Part shown: positions 51,501-62,230 of the stretch, in pieces
Numbering within the stretch: the stretch's first letter is position 1
Layout of the letters: each line of letters begins with the position of its first letter
Program-made: the position numbers and the translations under genes
Notes under the pieces: generated by a model
What the model was told of the DNA's origin: nothing
Databases searched by the model: none
Seen by the model: only the letters and a program-made list of their open reading frames with translations
From: Takakia lepidozioides
Taxonomy: Eukaryota > Streptophyta > Takakiopsida > Takakiales > Takakiaceae
Assembly (NCBI GenBank): GCA_030704615.1
Contig: CM060732.1
Coordinates: 54,231,053 to 54,295,052 of the forward strand
Length of the DNA stretch: 64,000 nucleotides
Direction of reading: 5' to 3'

Positions 51501-52344
51501 CACAAATGGATTCCGCTTTTTGTGCCAACAGCCTTGGAAAGTTTGCAGTTTACAGAATCTTGATGAGATTTGGGAATATTTTGGCCTCTTCATTTGATTT
51601 AGATGATACAACAATCCTAGATATTTTTCTAGCTGAGGTGGAGTCTGGAGTCGTACTGTTCATCTAGTACCTATCTGACACAATTTGATGTGAAATAAAG
51701 CCTAGAAGAAACATTGAAATTCTTGTGGACATGTCCGCCATTGGCGCGTCAGGGAGTTCCATGTGCACTGGCAGAACCAGCGCTTCTAGGGCGAGCTTTC
51801 TGTTTACAGGTAGCCCCTGCCAGAAATTCAAAGGAACATAACCGACGCTTACACCTAATGTGGCTAAATCTCTTCTATGTATGTGCAGCGAGCTGCTCAG
51901 TTTCAACCATCGCGATATCCAACATTGTGGGTAGAGTGTGCATGGCCGCACGAAGGGTCTTCCCAGCTAGTTGATATTGAGACTCTGGTAAGTGCCTGAA
52001 CTAAATGCAACCATCAGATCAGATCGTCACTCCCACCACTACTCCAACAAATTGCTTACACTCCCGGCACAGTGGGAGCTGGAACCCCTCGTGGAGACTG
52101 CACAATCTTCACTCGTGATGGTGAATACGGAGCCATAATAGCCCGTTATCAGCTTCTGTAAAAAAACTTCTGTCAAAATACTAGTTGAGCGGATCAAAGG
52201 GCAGGGACGAACTGGAAGGTCACATATGGTGGAGGCCGAGGTAGAACAGGCAACCAGCAGCAACAAGGCGAGAGAAAAACAGACGGAGGCGCCAGGCTTA
52301 GTTGTCTCCCTGGAAAGCCGCTCCCCTCTGGCCATGATATTCAT
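42590..52344 (-). CDS. Tandem SET/Rubisco-LSMT-type protein (two modules), exons read from sequence
   Basis: Exons run from high to low coordinates. N-terminal exon from ATG 52344 with a signal-like stretch SVCFSLALLLLVACSTSAS; about 51210-51045; module A: 50835-50739, 50540-50470, 50166-50066 (GC donor), 49383-49299, 48962-48839, 48594-48484, 48231-48112, one exon unresolved, 47535-46780. Module B: 46649-46482, 46315-46227, 46026-45942, 45740-45617, 45346-45186, 44924-44795, 44316-44261, 43369-42590. Module B alone sums to 1593 nt (530 residues plus stop) and has SSSWAPYIAVLP, MVHSRAFTLP, MPYMDIINHH, YYGFVLVNNPFD and the LSMT domain. Module A has the same intron phases and equal exon lengths (168, 85, 124) but lacks the NH motif. 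A joins B in phase 0 (GAAGAG then TTCTTG). Such enzymes methylate lysines, in plants often in plastid proteins. Two genes remain possible. Confidence 0.75.
43530..44165 (+). mobile_element. Non-LTR retrotransposon 3' fragment C
   Basis: Related to fragments at 54610-55190 and 56345-56855. It holds the segment [16 protein letters not shown] and ends GAGTACATTCTCTCTCTC, a microsatellite-like tail (CT repeats to about 44184). It is interrupted at about 43617-43830 by another insertion. It lies in the last intron of the SET gene, antisense to it. Confidence 0.7.
43629..43796 (-). mobile_element. Small insertion with 12-bp flanking repeats, possibly SINE-like
   Basis: The 168-bp block is flanked by AAGAAAAAATAA on both sides (43617-43628 and 43797-43808). 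On the minus strand it has GGGGTTCGAATATC, close to a Pol III B box, about 55 bp from its AT-rich 3' end. A box A match is weak. Confidence 0.45.
50829..51040. repeat. Segmental duplicate, copy 1 (SET gene intron)
   Basis: About 210 bp, from TCACAAACTGCAAAAGTTGA to GACTGAC/GACTGAG, roughly 90 percent identical to 52371-52585 in the same orientation. It includes the acceptor end of an intron and the first bases of module A's first exon. Confidence 0.85.
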
Positions 52345-52760
52345 GTAGAGGCTTAAGTGCGACTTTTGAACTCACAAACTGCAAAAGTTGAAGAACACTC
52401 TGATGAAATACAGCATTCCTGAAGAGCAACCGTCACAGAGTAACTGGAAAAGCTCACTCAGGCTGCAATGTCTCAACACAAAATGTAGAGAGGGGATAGA
52501 AGGCAGAAGTGGTGTTGGACCAAGAAAGAGGACCCCTTGCATAGAACTGGCAGAATTTTGGGCAAGAGGAGACTGAGAACACTGTACCGTTTTAGGGACG
52601 AAAGAAGACGAGAAAACTTTCGTCCGACGATGAAGAAGTTCGCTGGATGTTCCCCAATTAGGGCTTAGGGTGTGGGCGGAGCTTCTCACTTATCGAGGGC
52701 AAGCTGGTGGGGAGGGGAGAGGGCGCTCCAGGGATTGTTGTGCCAGGCATTGGAGACTGG
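52345..52760. promoter_or_regulatory. Divergent promoter region between the SET gene and RAE1
   Basis: Only 416 bp separate the start codons of the minus-strand SET gene and the plus-strand RAE1 gene. The left half (52371-52585) is the second copy of a segment found in an intron of the SET gene. No clear TATA box is visible for RAE1, which suits a housekeeping gene. Confidence 0.6.
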
Positions 52761-55700
52761 ATGATGGCGACCTTTGGAACCATCACGGATACTCAGCAGC
52801 ACAACCCGAATAAGTCGTTTGAGGTTAAATTTGCTTAGCGCCACTCTTGGAAATAGTAAATAGCATTCTGCTTGCGAAGGGAGTAGTAACTCATAGGCTT
52901 AACCCTGACAATTGCACCTTCTGGACCCGAATTTCAAGAGCTGTGATCTTCAAGTGTGAGTTTTTTTTCAGGTTGTGTCACCCCCGAGCGACAGCATATC
53001 GAGTTTGAGTTTCAGTACAAAGGCCAACTACCTTGTTGCTTCATCTTGGGACAATCAGGTCACATCCCCTTGCAACCCTCTTGCTGATAAGGGAAATTGA
53101 TACAAATTGAAGGAACATAGACAAAAGTGCGGCTCCTCCAGGTGGACTCCTAGTGGTGTGCTGAAAATTGAGGAAGGTGGACTTGCAGGTACGGTGCTGG
53201 GAGATTCAATCAAATGGAAATAGTATTCCCAAGGCAGCGATCTCTCATGATCAGCCAGTGAGTTTTTTTGCTTTCCATGTTGATTTGTTTCTGTATATGC
53301 TGCTAGTTTGTCAGATCTGAGGCATTTGATTCTGTTTGCTGTAGCCACTGATGGTATCCTTATTCTGGTCTGCTGATGACAACCCTCACTGACTCTTACA
53401 GGGTGCCAGTGGAGCCCAGCAGTTGCAAATGAGAATGGAGTAACAGGTTAAGAATGCATGCTGTGCAGGTACTATGCACTGCATGGAAGGACGATGGCAG
53501 CACTGTGTTTTCAGCAGGGTGTGACAAGCAGGCTAAGATGTGGCCCATACTGTCAGGTGGGCAGCCGGTGACTGTGGGGATACATGATGCCCCCATCAAG
53601 GACATATCCTGGATTCCTGAAATGAACCTACTGGTGACCGGGAGCTGGGACAAAACTCTCAAGTATGTTATTTTCACCAGAATTACTTTCTTTACTATGA
53701 GAGCGTGGGAGATTCCACTGACTATTCCCTGAAACCCAGTCTCTCACTGAAGTCAAGAGTTGAGTAAGGTTGATCTCTCCCATACCGAGTGCGAACTACA
53801 GATCCTGTATATCACATTTGGCTTATTATCTGACAAAGGGCTGAAGTGGAACAAAATGCCCAAAACCCCAAAACCCTGCTTCAACCCTGCTTCATCCTTA
53901 ATAATGCATGTCGCTGAGGCTGTAGGTTGGAGCAAAAATACCTCGGATATTACACAGAAATATTTCAGGCGCCTTTCTAATCCAAGTGAAGTTGCATTAA
54001 CATGAATCAGCATGGGAAAATGAGACATGGTTTGGTTTCACAAAAAAATCCAGACAAAGAGTGAGAAAGAGAGTGGAGTGGGGATGCTGATGACATTCTG
54101 GAAGGAAAAGGTGGCTAAGAGCTTGTCGGAGTAACATAGCCTAAGATGGTGGGACATGTTACTCAGAAATCATTTAGAAATAATTCGGCACCGATTGTGG
54201 CCCGTTCATTATGAGGATCAGAAATGCTTGGCAGCTTTTCTGCACGAAGCTTTGCCCCTTGGGCAATCCCTTGAGCAGTAGTTACTTTTGGGCTGCTTCT
54301 GGCTCTGTCTTTCTTTCTTGTTTCTTGCTTTCCTTTTGTCTCATAAGCTCTTTGAGCTTTCTGCGGACGTTATAAAGTTCCATTTCATTTGCGGTTAACG
54401 ATCCAGTAATCTAACTAACAGGGTGGTGGGGTATGTGCAGGTACTGGGACCTACGGCAGCAGACTCCAGCACACACACAACAATTGCCAGAGCGCTGTTA
54501 TGCAATGAGTGTGCGCCACCCACTCATGGTTGTGGCCACTGCAGATCGGAACATCGTTGTCTACAATCTTGCCAGCCCTCAGGTAAGCAACTAGAGTAGA
54601 GAGAGCATGTACTCATCACATGACTTTGTTTGCCGTAGCCTTGTCGCCATAGACCCCTCGGCCAGCTTGGACAGAAACTAGGATAGAGAGAGAGATGTAC
54701 TCAAGACTTTGTTTGCCGTAGCCTCGTGGCCATAGAACCCACACCCAGTTTGATTGGAAACAGAGGGAATAGACAATAGACACCACCTTTGTGAGTGACT
54801 CACTCCAGTAGTGGGACTTACCTTGATATATACGATTAGTTCTGGCTTTCCAGATATCCTCTAGATAGCTGTTCACGCAATCTGCTTTGTGTGATCCCAA
54901 AAGTTAGATCTCAACAGGGCCAGGGCCTTGGGCTCAGCCTCGAGATTTTGCTGGTGAACAGAGGTGCAGGAACCATGTTCTTGATGTTCCTGAAGAGGGT
55001 AACTCTCTGGTGAGAATACCCCAGAGAATATATCAGGAAATGGATATTGTCTTCACGTTGCCTGCACATTGGGCAATTACAATCTCCTTTTCCTCTCTGC
55101 GTCTGTTTATTGTTCAAAGATAGGCTTCCTGTCCCCAAGTTTAAATTTCAGTCTATTGCTGAGGGTAGGTGGGCCCTTCAGATCATCCTTAAGGTCCTAG
55201 AGAGAGATAAACCGAGAGTTGAATCTAGTAGACTGAAACTTGTCATAATCTTGCAATCATATGGCTTGTGGTGATGGGTGTGTGTTGTAAGGTAAGCAAG
55301 GAAGTAGGGAACTGGGGTTCATTGATTGGTTGAGATGTTTTCTTGTTGATGAGGCAGACGGAGTTCAAAAGGATACAATCACCCTTGAAATACCAAACAC
55401 GCTGTGTTACGACATTTCCGGACAAACAAGGATTTCTGGTACGTCCTCATGAGTTGGAACGAGTTGTCCTTCATGCAGAACTGCAAGTGTTTCAACTCTA
55501 GTAATCTATGATCACATAGTGTATGGAACTTCCATGCCGTAAGAGTGTACGGTTTTGGCATTGCTTAATAGACATGGATACAAAACAGTTAGTATCTGTG
55601 GCTTATGGGAATGCGATGCTTCTATGCTGTGGACATGGTAGGTGGGCTCCATTGAAGGAAGAGTTGCAGTCCAGCATATTGATGAGGCACAGCAAGCAAA

Positions 55701-57222
55701 AAATTTCACCTTCAAGTGCCACAGGGATAACAGTGATATCTATGCTGTCAATGCTATCAACTTCCATCCTGTACGTCAAAGAAACCCCTATTCCATTCTA
55801 AAGCTTCTGTTTGTTAACCTGTCACAGTTGTTTTTGCATACTCTGTCTTGACCAAGCCAATTCTTTGGGGTTGTTTGTTGCGTAAGGTGACATCTCGATG
55901 AATTTTGCAGGTCCACGCCACTTTTGCTACTGCGGGTTCGGATGGAGCTTATAACTTTTGGGACAAGGACAGCAAACAAAGACTCAAGGTATGTAGTTTA
56001 AGATTAAATTACGAGTTTGGGGGCAGGGTTGCGGTTCTCTGCACCCTTGCTCCAATCTTAGCTCACCTGTACGTTATCACTCACCATCTACCTGTCTCAC
56101 TATAAGAATGCTTGTTTGGTCTCTATCGGAATTTTCTATAAGGAAAATCAGTTGACTACAACAGTCCTACAGATATAGTCAAGTAAATACTGAGACTCAT
56201 GTGAATCTTTTTGTGGACTTACAGGCACTGCAGAGGTGTAATCAGCCCATTCCGTGCTGTACCTTCAACAATGATGGGACCATCTTCGCTTATGCGGTAA
56301 TGTCTAGATGCTGATGTTGCTGTGCCTCTATGGGAGTGGTAGAATGTACTCATAAGACGTTTGCCGTAGCCTTGTGGCCATTGACCCAGCGCCCAGTTTG
56401 AGCGGAACACAAAGGGACAGAACGTACCTCTGTCAGGGGCTGACGTTGGTAGTAAGACTTACCTTGATACAAAAATTTGATCCGGGTTTTCCAGATGTCC
56501 TCTAGAAATCCCTTCACACAAGCATCAATCTGCTGTGTGTGATTTGCCCAAAAACTAGGCCTCAGAAGGGCCTGGGCTTTTGGCTCAGCCTCGAGACTTT
56601 CAAAGTTAGTAAACAGAAGTACAGGCACAATTCCCTTGATAGATTTGAGGAGAGCGTCTCTTTGGTGAGAGAACCCCGGACAGTGAATCAGAAAATGAAT
56701 ATTGCCTTCAGGTTGCCCACACAACGGGCAATTGCACTCTCCCTTTCCTCTCTGCTTCTGCTTGCTCTTCAAAGGTAGGCTTCCTGCCCTGAGTTTAAAT
56801 TTCAGTGTCTAGTGCCGAGAGTGGGTAGACCCTTGAGGTCATCCAAGATGTGAGTGCAATTGTGGGAGTGGTAGAGAGAGAGAGGGATATGTACCATCTG
56901 CAGGAGGCCCAAGTATAGAGGGAGAGAGACAGGTGACTGATAGTGAGGGATAATGGTCCAGGTGAGCTATGATTGGAGCAAGGGTGCCGAAAATCACAAT
57001 CCTGCGCAAGCGAGAAATTTCATCCTCTTGCATCCAACTCAGGTACCTTGTTTCTCCAGAACTTCCTGGTAAGCTGTCATTGTACTTCAGATGGGGAGAG
57101 ATACTGTTCCCTCCTGGCTATGATGTAGCTGCAGGATACTACCAAAGCTAATGTGGGATGGCTCATTGCAGGACTCAGAAGTGAAAGGAAAGCCACGGGT
57201 TGCTACAAGTGGCAGAAAGTGA
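52761..57222 (+). CDS. RAE1: RAE1 mRNA export factor, WD40 protein (11 exons)
   Basis: Exons: 52761-52823, 52972-53058, 53189-53257, 53469-53662, 54441-54582, 55358-55438, 55642-55770, 55911-55988, 56225-56296, 56962-57042, 57172-57222. They join in frame to 1047 nt (348 residues), the length expected for plant RAE1. Key segments are [110 protein letters not shown] and [12 protein letters not shown]. It forms a seven-bladed propeller that binds the GLEBS motif of nucleoporin NUP98 and acts in nuclear mRNA export and spindle assembly. All introns have GT-AG ends; the exon 1 donor is GTTAAA and the exon 2 donor GTCACA, both weak. Two LINE fragments lie in introns 5 and 9. ATG 52761 is followed by a second ATG at 52764. 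Confidence 0.95.
54610..55190 (-). mobile_element. Non-LTR retrotransposon 3' fragment A (RAE1 intron 5)
   Basis: The minus strand encodes a zinc-finger segment [17 protein letters not shown] typical of the C-terminal zf-RVT region of plant LINE reverse transcriptases, with frame breaks. Its 3' end has the same GCCGTAGCC(T/C)(T/C)GT(G/C)GCCATAGA block as the other two fragments. That block is duplicated here (54640 and 54715). Confidence 0.75.
56345..56855 (-). mobile_element. Non-LTR retrotransposon 3' fragment B (RAE1 intron 9)
   Basis: The least damaged of the three: 140 open codons on the minus strand with [37 protein letters not shown] and [17 protein letters not shown]. The Cys/His spacing fits a zf-RVT type finger. 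Only the C-terminal tail of the element is present, as expected from 5' truncation on insertion. Confidence 0.78.
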
Positions 57223-57949
57223 GTACAAATCAGGTTTTGTACAGTCCAGACCTTTTTTGTACAGCAACCCTATCTGTGGTTGCCGCCATGAGTCAGTTTG
57301 AAGCAGGCAGTGCAAATGGTTCTTTTTCCTGCGTGATGGGCCAAGTCTGGGGCCCTGCGTTTGACCTGGCGGGAGCTGTGTAGACTAGTCTAGTTTAGGC
57401 TTCATATCTTTGCGATGCAGGGTTGTAGTCTTTAGTGCCCTTGCACCTAGGGTTTCGAGATCTCTTGAATGTGCGAGCCCTTTTCTCCTAGGTAGGATGT
57501 CAATTGTACAATATGCAGTTGCAGGTCAGAACATCAGTCTGGATTTCAGGGACTTTACCGACTCATGGATTGAATCTCAGATTCTCAATTGTCCGGATTT
57601 AATTTCTGGCCGAATGGAATGGAGATGAATCACTTTAAGTAGTACAATATTGTACTACGAGAAATTGAAGTTTCGAGACTCTCTGACACCAGTAGTATGG
57701 CCTCCTTTGCCACCTCCCTCTCGTTTTCCAGAGGCACCATTCACTTGTCATGGTGCTGGATCGCATTTGTGTTTGCGCACAGTAGTGGACACCTGATGGG
57801 TCCACAGAATTCTGGTTAGCCCTGGCAATCACAGATATCTTTGCAGATGACGCGAGCATAATCATGTAGTCGCGAACATCACTGTACTCAGTGGATTTGT
57901 GCAGTCCCTCCTCTACTCCAAACTGATCATTTCTGGTTGACGCTTTGTA
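57223..57949 (+). other. RAE1 3' region and intergenic DNA
   Basis: It presumably includes the 3' UTR. No further gene is supported. The stretch 57404-57620 has the character of unspliced noncoding DNA. Confidence 0.4.
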
Positions 57950-57984
57950 TCAAGTTCCCTTATGAGCATTCACTGTCCAGTCAA

Positions 57985-58080
57985 ACGCAAGAAGGTTGCA
58001 AGGGGATGTGACCTGATTGTCCCAAGATGAAGCAATTACAAGGTAGTTAGCCGTTGTACTGAAACAATCTGAAGGAAGGT
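57985..58080 (-). pseudogene. Inverted partial copy of RAE1 exon 2
   Basis: On the minus strand the sequence reads as FSTTANYLVIASSWDNQ followed by VTSPCNLL, matching exon 2 ([16 protein letters not shown]) and the first bases of intron 2 (GTCACATCCCCTTGCAACC). The intron sequence shows it is a genomic duplication, not a processed retrocopy. Confidence 0.8.
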
Positions 58081-59009
58081 GGTCGGTTTGAAATGTCTTA
58101 TAACCACACATAGGGCGATACTTGGGGTCTAGTGCTGAGGGTAGGTAGTAATGAGATACGAACAATGGAAATTGTCGAGCTTGCAAAGCTACAGGAAAGA
58201 CACCCAAAACAATGCCTGCAATGTGAACATCATATCGAAAGACCTAATTGTACAGACCTTAAATCTTTGGTCTTATGTGAGATGTGTTAGTGGATGCTCA
58301 AAGAAATTTTTACTCTTTATTTATACTTCCTCTCCATGACATTACATCCAGCACTCAAGACCCCACTATCTGGACGTCTGGACCCCATTGTCTTCAAACT
58401 CTTTGTTTCATGAATTTCTCTCGTGTTTAGTCTAGTATCAATTTTTGTACTATCCCAATTGATGGTCTATATGTACAATTTTGTTATGGGAATTGTATAG
58501 TGGGCACAGTTGAGTAGAACGTGACATCCTTAAGTTTCAATAAGCTCTGGTAAGAACGTCTTGAGCCTAAGGCCTTACCAGTTTACCATCAATGCCTCAG
58601 AGCAGCTGACGTAATTTGAAAGTCTTAAGCATAGCATGGCGTTGTCCCTCCTCTTCCTTTGCAGAAAATTGGAAGTCTGGAATGACACCCTTTCTGGATA
58701 ACACATCACAATTTCCAAGTCAGACAAACATTGAGCATAGATCAATTCAGTGATAACAATGACAACAAATATCACAAGCATACATAGAAGTGAGATTTCA
58801 TTTTTATGGTGTTTTTCTCTCCCTCGTCAAAATCCACAATTCCTACCTTATGGATAGTTTACGTACGCAGGAAGCCCAAAGTACCTATCCAACCGGAATA
58901 TTTCAAAAGTAATATCCAAGGAAAGATGCAAGGCTCAATATGTTCCCACCTGATGCTGTCTGAAGACAACGTGCCTAACAGATAGTAAGGGCCCTGTGAT
59001 AGGCCAGTC
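58081..59009. other. Intergenic, no supported feature
   Basis: AT-rich sequence without recognisable coding or repeat structure. Confidence 0.45.
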
Positions 59010-60540
59010 CCTGGCTTGATTTTATTGCAAGCGTGTGAGCTGACAGGTATGGCCCGTGCGGTACAGCCGGAACCCTGCTCCGGCAGCCTCGTTGGCGAGC
59101 TGGACGCCCCAGGTCAAATCATCCCCGCCTCCGGCCGACCCCTCCGGTGCTCCCCGCACCCCACCCGCCCCCCCCCACGCGGCGCCCCCACACCACCGCC
59201 CAGTCTCCAGCCACGTGGCAGCAACCCGCTGTGGATCCCGTCACTGGGTTGATCCCCCATCCAGTGCCGGAGTGATCCCCTACCCCCATCTCCAGCCACA
59301 TGGCGCTCCCCCGAACCGTTGATCCCCTCCTCATCCATCCAACCTCAGTTAAATGGATGATGTGGGTCATCCACCCCTCCCCCCCCCCCCCGCGCAGGGG
59401 ATGGATGGCGGCCGGATGAAGGGCGATGACGCGTCACCCGAATTGTTGATCCCTTGCGCATCCATCCAACCTCACAAACAATGGATGATGTGGGTCATCG
59501 GCCCCTCATCCCCCCGCCATCATCCCGCGCAGGGGATGGATGATGGCTGGATGAAGGGGCGATGACGCGTCCATCGCCACGTGGCGCTCCCCCCGCCGTT
59601 GATCCCCTTGTCCCATCCACGGCGCACTCCCCCCCCCCCCCCCCGAGACATTGCCACTCCCCCGACCAGGCTTGATCCCCCTCCAGACCGGGAGTGATCC
59701 CCCACCCCTAATCGCCCGCCACGTGCTGCTCCCCCAAACCGTCGATCCTCTCCGCATCCATCGAACCTCCAAACAAAGGGTGTTCTGGGTCATCCGCCCC
59801 TCATCCCCCAGCCATCCTCCCGCGCAGGGGATGGACGACGGCCGGATGAAGGCCCCATGACGCGTCCATCGCCACGTGGCGCTCCCCCGCCGTTGATCCC
59901 CTCATCCCATCCACGGCGCGATCCCCCGAGACGTCGCCGCTCCCCCGACCGAGCTTGATCCCCCCTCTGGACCGGTAGTGATCCCCCACCCCTAATCGCC
60001 CACCACGTGCTACTCCCTTGAACCATCGATCCTCTGCGCATCCATCCAATCTCAAAACAATGGATGTTCTGGGTTCATCCGCCCCTCATCCCCTGCCATC
60101 CTCCCGCGGAGGAGGATGGACGACGGCTGGATGAAGGGCCCATGACACTGATACGCCACGTGGCGCTCCCCCGCCGTAGATCCCCTCATCCCATCGACGG
60201 TGCGCGATCCCTGGGCCATCGCTGGTTACCCCCCCCCGGCCCCCTCGGTGGACCCCCCCGTCAAATGCGGTGACTGATCCCCTCCAGCCATCGGCCGGCA
60301 CGTGCTGCTCCCCGAACCGTCCATCCCTACGCATCCATCCAACCTGAAACTGGGTCATCCGCGGTCCCCCGCATTCGCCCCTCCTCCCCATCCACGTGGC
60401 GACCCCCCGAGCCACTCCCCCCCGCCTCGGTTGATCCCCCGTCCAAACCGGGAATTGATCCCCCTCTCGTCTTCTACCACCACGTGGCGGTCTCCGTAGC
60501 CGTGGATCCCCTCGTCCCATCCACGGCGCGATCTGTGGAT
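59010..60540. repeat. GC-rich tandem array with a ~280-295-bp unit
   Basis: About five units, with corresponding points near 59301, 59581, 59876, 60160 and 60485. Each unit contains CCACGTGGCG (or a variant), a run of C residues, repeated GATCCCC, and GGATGGA(T/C)GA(T/C)GGC(T/C)GGATGAAGG. C runs reach 10-13 bases. The units have diverged, and open frames on both strands are by-products of the composition. Confidence 0.85.
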
Positions 60541-61489
60541 GCATATATTGGTACACTTTTCTTTTCAGATCGTTTTTTATCATAAGACAAGCGGTTTCGG
60601 CATTGTACTGCCAAAACAATTTGTTAGTTGTCTGGAAATCATTGGTAAAGCACGTAGGAAATTAGACAGTGTCTGCGACGACCGAAGAGTGGAACTCTGG
60701 CGTCAAGATGACCGTAGGAAGCTGCATCGACAGCAGATTAGGCTGCCGATTCGGTACCAGAAACGGCGAGGTAATCCTGTTCGAACATTACATGACGACT
60801 GTTCCAGTCCCAGATTGCGATCTCTCTTTCCTCCCGCCTTTCAAATCCAGTAGGAACACACGGTGAGGAGCTTGGCAATTGGTGGAAGCGACATGTACAA
60901 CAATGAAATATCGCAACAAAGCAATTGGCCGCATCAGAATGACAACAAGTCAGAACGACTTCAAATGGCAAAGCGTGGACTTGTTAGCGGTGCGGGACAA
61001 CTGGGGGGGAACTCGGACAACCTATGACTCAGTGGCAGGTCAAAGACCCCAGCCATCACCAGGGATTTGATTTCCAAAAATACCACAAAATTTATGTGTA
61101 GTGAAAATACGACGAATGGCGAGAAGCGCAACTTTTGAACCACCGATGAAGCTGAGAATTTACAGGCTGATACGAGGTATATAATTGTAGTTTTTCACCA
61201 AGTTTGGTGATTTATGGAGCTGATTAGCAGCGGGGCCAAATTATTGAGTCGACGGTACTCACAGGTCCTATTATTTACATTTCTACTTCTTGGATGGATG
61301 AAAAATCCTGGAATTCGCCTTGAGGAGCTGGATGGATGAATTAAAACTCGCGCCAATCGGTCATCCAATTGGATGGACGAAAAACCAGCTTTTATTTCTA
61401 AGACTTTTCATCCATATTGAATATTATATTATAGATCCTCCAAAGAAACAATAGTTAATGAATATTTTCCATTAGTTTATTAGGCTCAA
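60541..61489. other. Unassigned sequence
   Basis: Two overlapping plus-strand open stretches (60539-60853 and 60669-60866) include SCIDSRLGCRFGTRNGEVILF, not recognised. GGATGGATGAA motifs at 61280-61380 echo those of the tandem array. No firm feature. Confidence 0.35.
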
Positions 61490-62230
61490 AGACAGTATAA
61501 AAGAAGGGCAAGGCTTCTCTTGTTCTTCATCTAGTTCTTTCTCTTGCTTAGTTTCCTCTTGTTGTTGTAGTGTAGTTTGAGGCTTGAGGAGGCTAGATCC
61601 TAGGGAGTGGAGCTTGAAGCTCCATAGTTAGGTAGAATTCTTGTAAGCTAAGGCAAGTGGCCTAGCTTGTGGGCCTTTGAGCCATTTCATTTGTAAAGGA
61701 AGAAGACAATTTCATGTGAAAGAAAGTGACTTGAGGACGAGTAGAAGGGGCTGCTGTGGACTTATGGACGAGAGCCCAAGTGGAGGCCACATAGAGTACC
61801 ATTACTTGAGTCGATAGAGTATCCCAAGCATTCTCGTATTAAAATGTTGATCCCATCTTACCATTTCACCATTTATGTATGTGATTCATTTATTTTCCAA
61901 GCAAAGCTTGAAGTTGAAAATCTGATTTAGGCTCTTCAACAGAGGAGAGTGCATTGTGGAATCCCACTATTTCATGTCTAGATTTGACAAGGGGAAGAAC
62001 CCCATAGCCTATTGGAAAGGGTACCAATAGAGGTTTGTATTTGAATTGTTTGAAGAAGGAATATTTGTGTTTTTGGTTACTAATTTGAAATATAGCTAGC
62101 TCTGGAAAAGGAAGGCCAGCAGACTGGATCTATGATATAAGGCCACTATAAGGTTACTATGTGTTAATTCCCTCCCCCCACTAGCAAGCCATGGAGGCCT
62201 AGGGGAGGGTGGGTTGTATTTTTTTTTGTC
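61490..62230 (+). repeat. LTR-like sequence (possible solo LTR)
   Basis: AGTATAAAAGAAGGGCAAGGC (TATA-type box at about 61494-61501) is followed by a TC-rich leader (CTTGTTCTTCATCTAG) and a U5-like region with GCTTGAGGAGGCTAG, as seen in many plant LTRs. A TATCAGAGCC match to the initiator-tRNA-Met primer site occurs at about 62875-62884, too far to be certainly linked. Borders and target duplication are not resolved. Confidence 0.35.

Noticed and set aside
59114-60619. Gly/Arg-rich minus-strand ORFs of up to 177 codons
   Set aside because: By-products of the GC-rich tandem array; frames follow the repeat and change with it.
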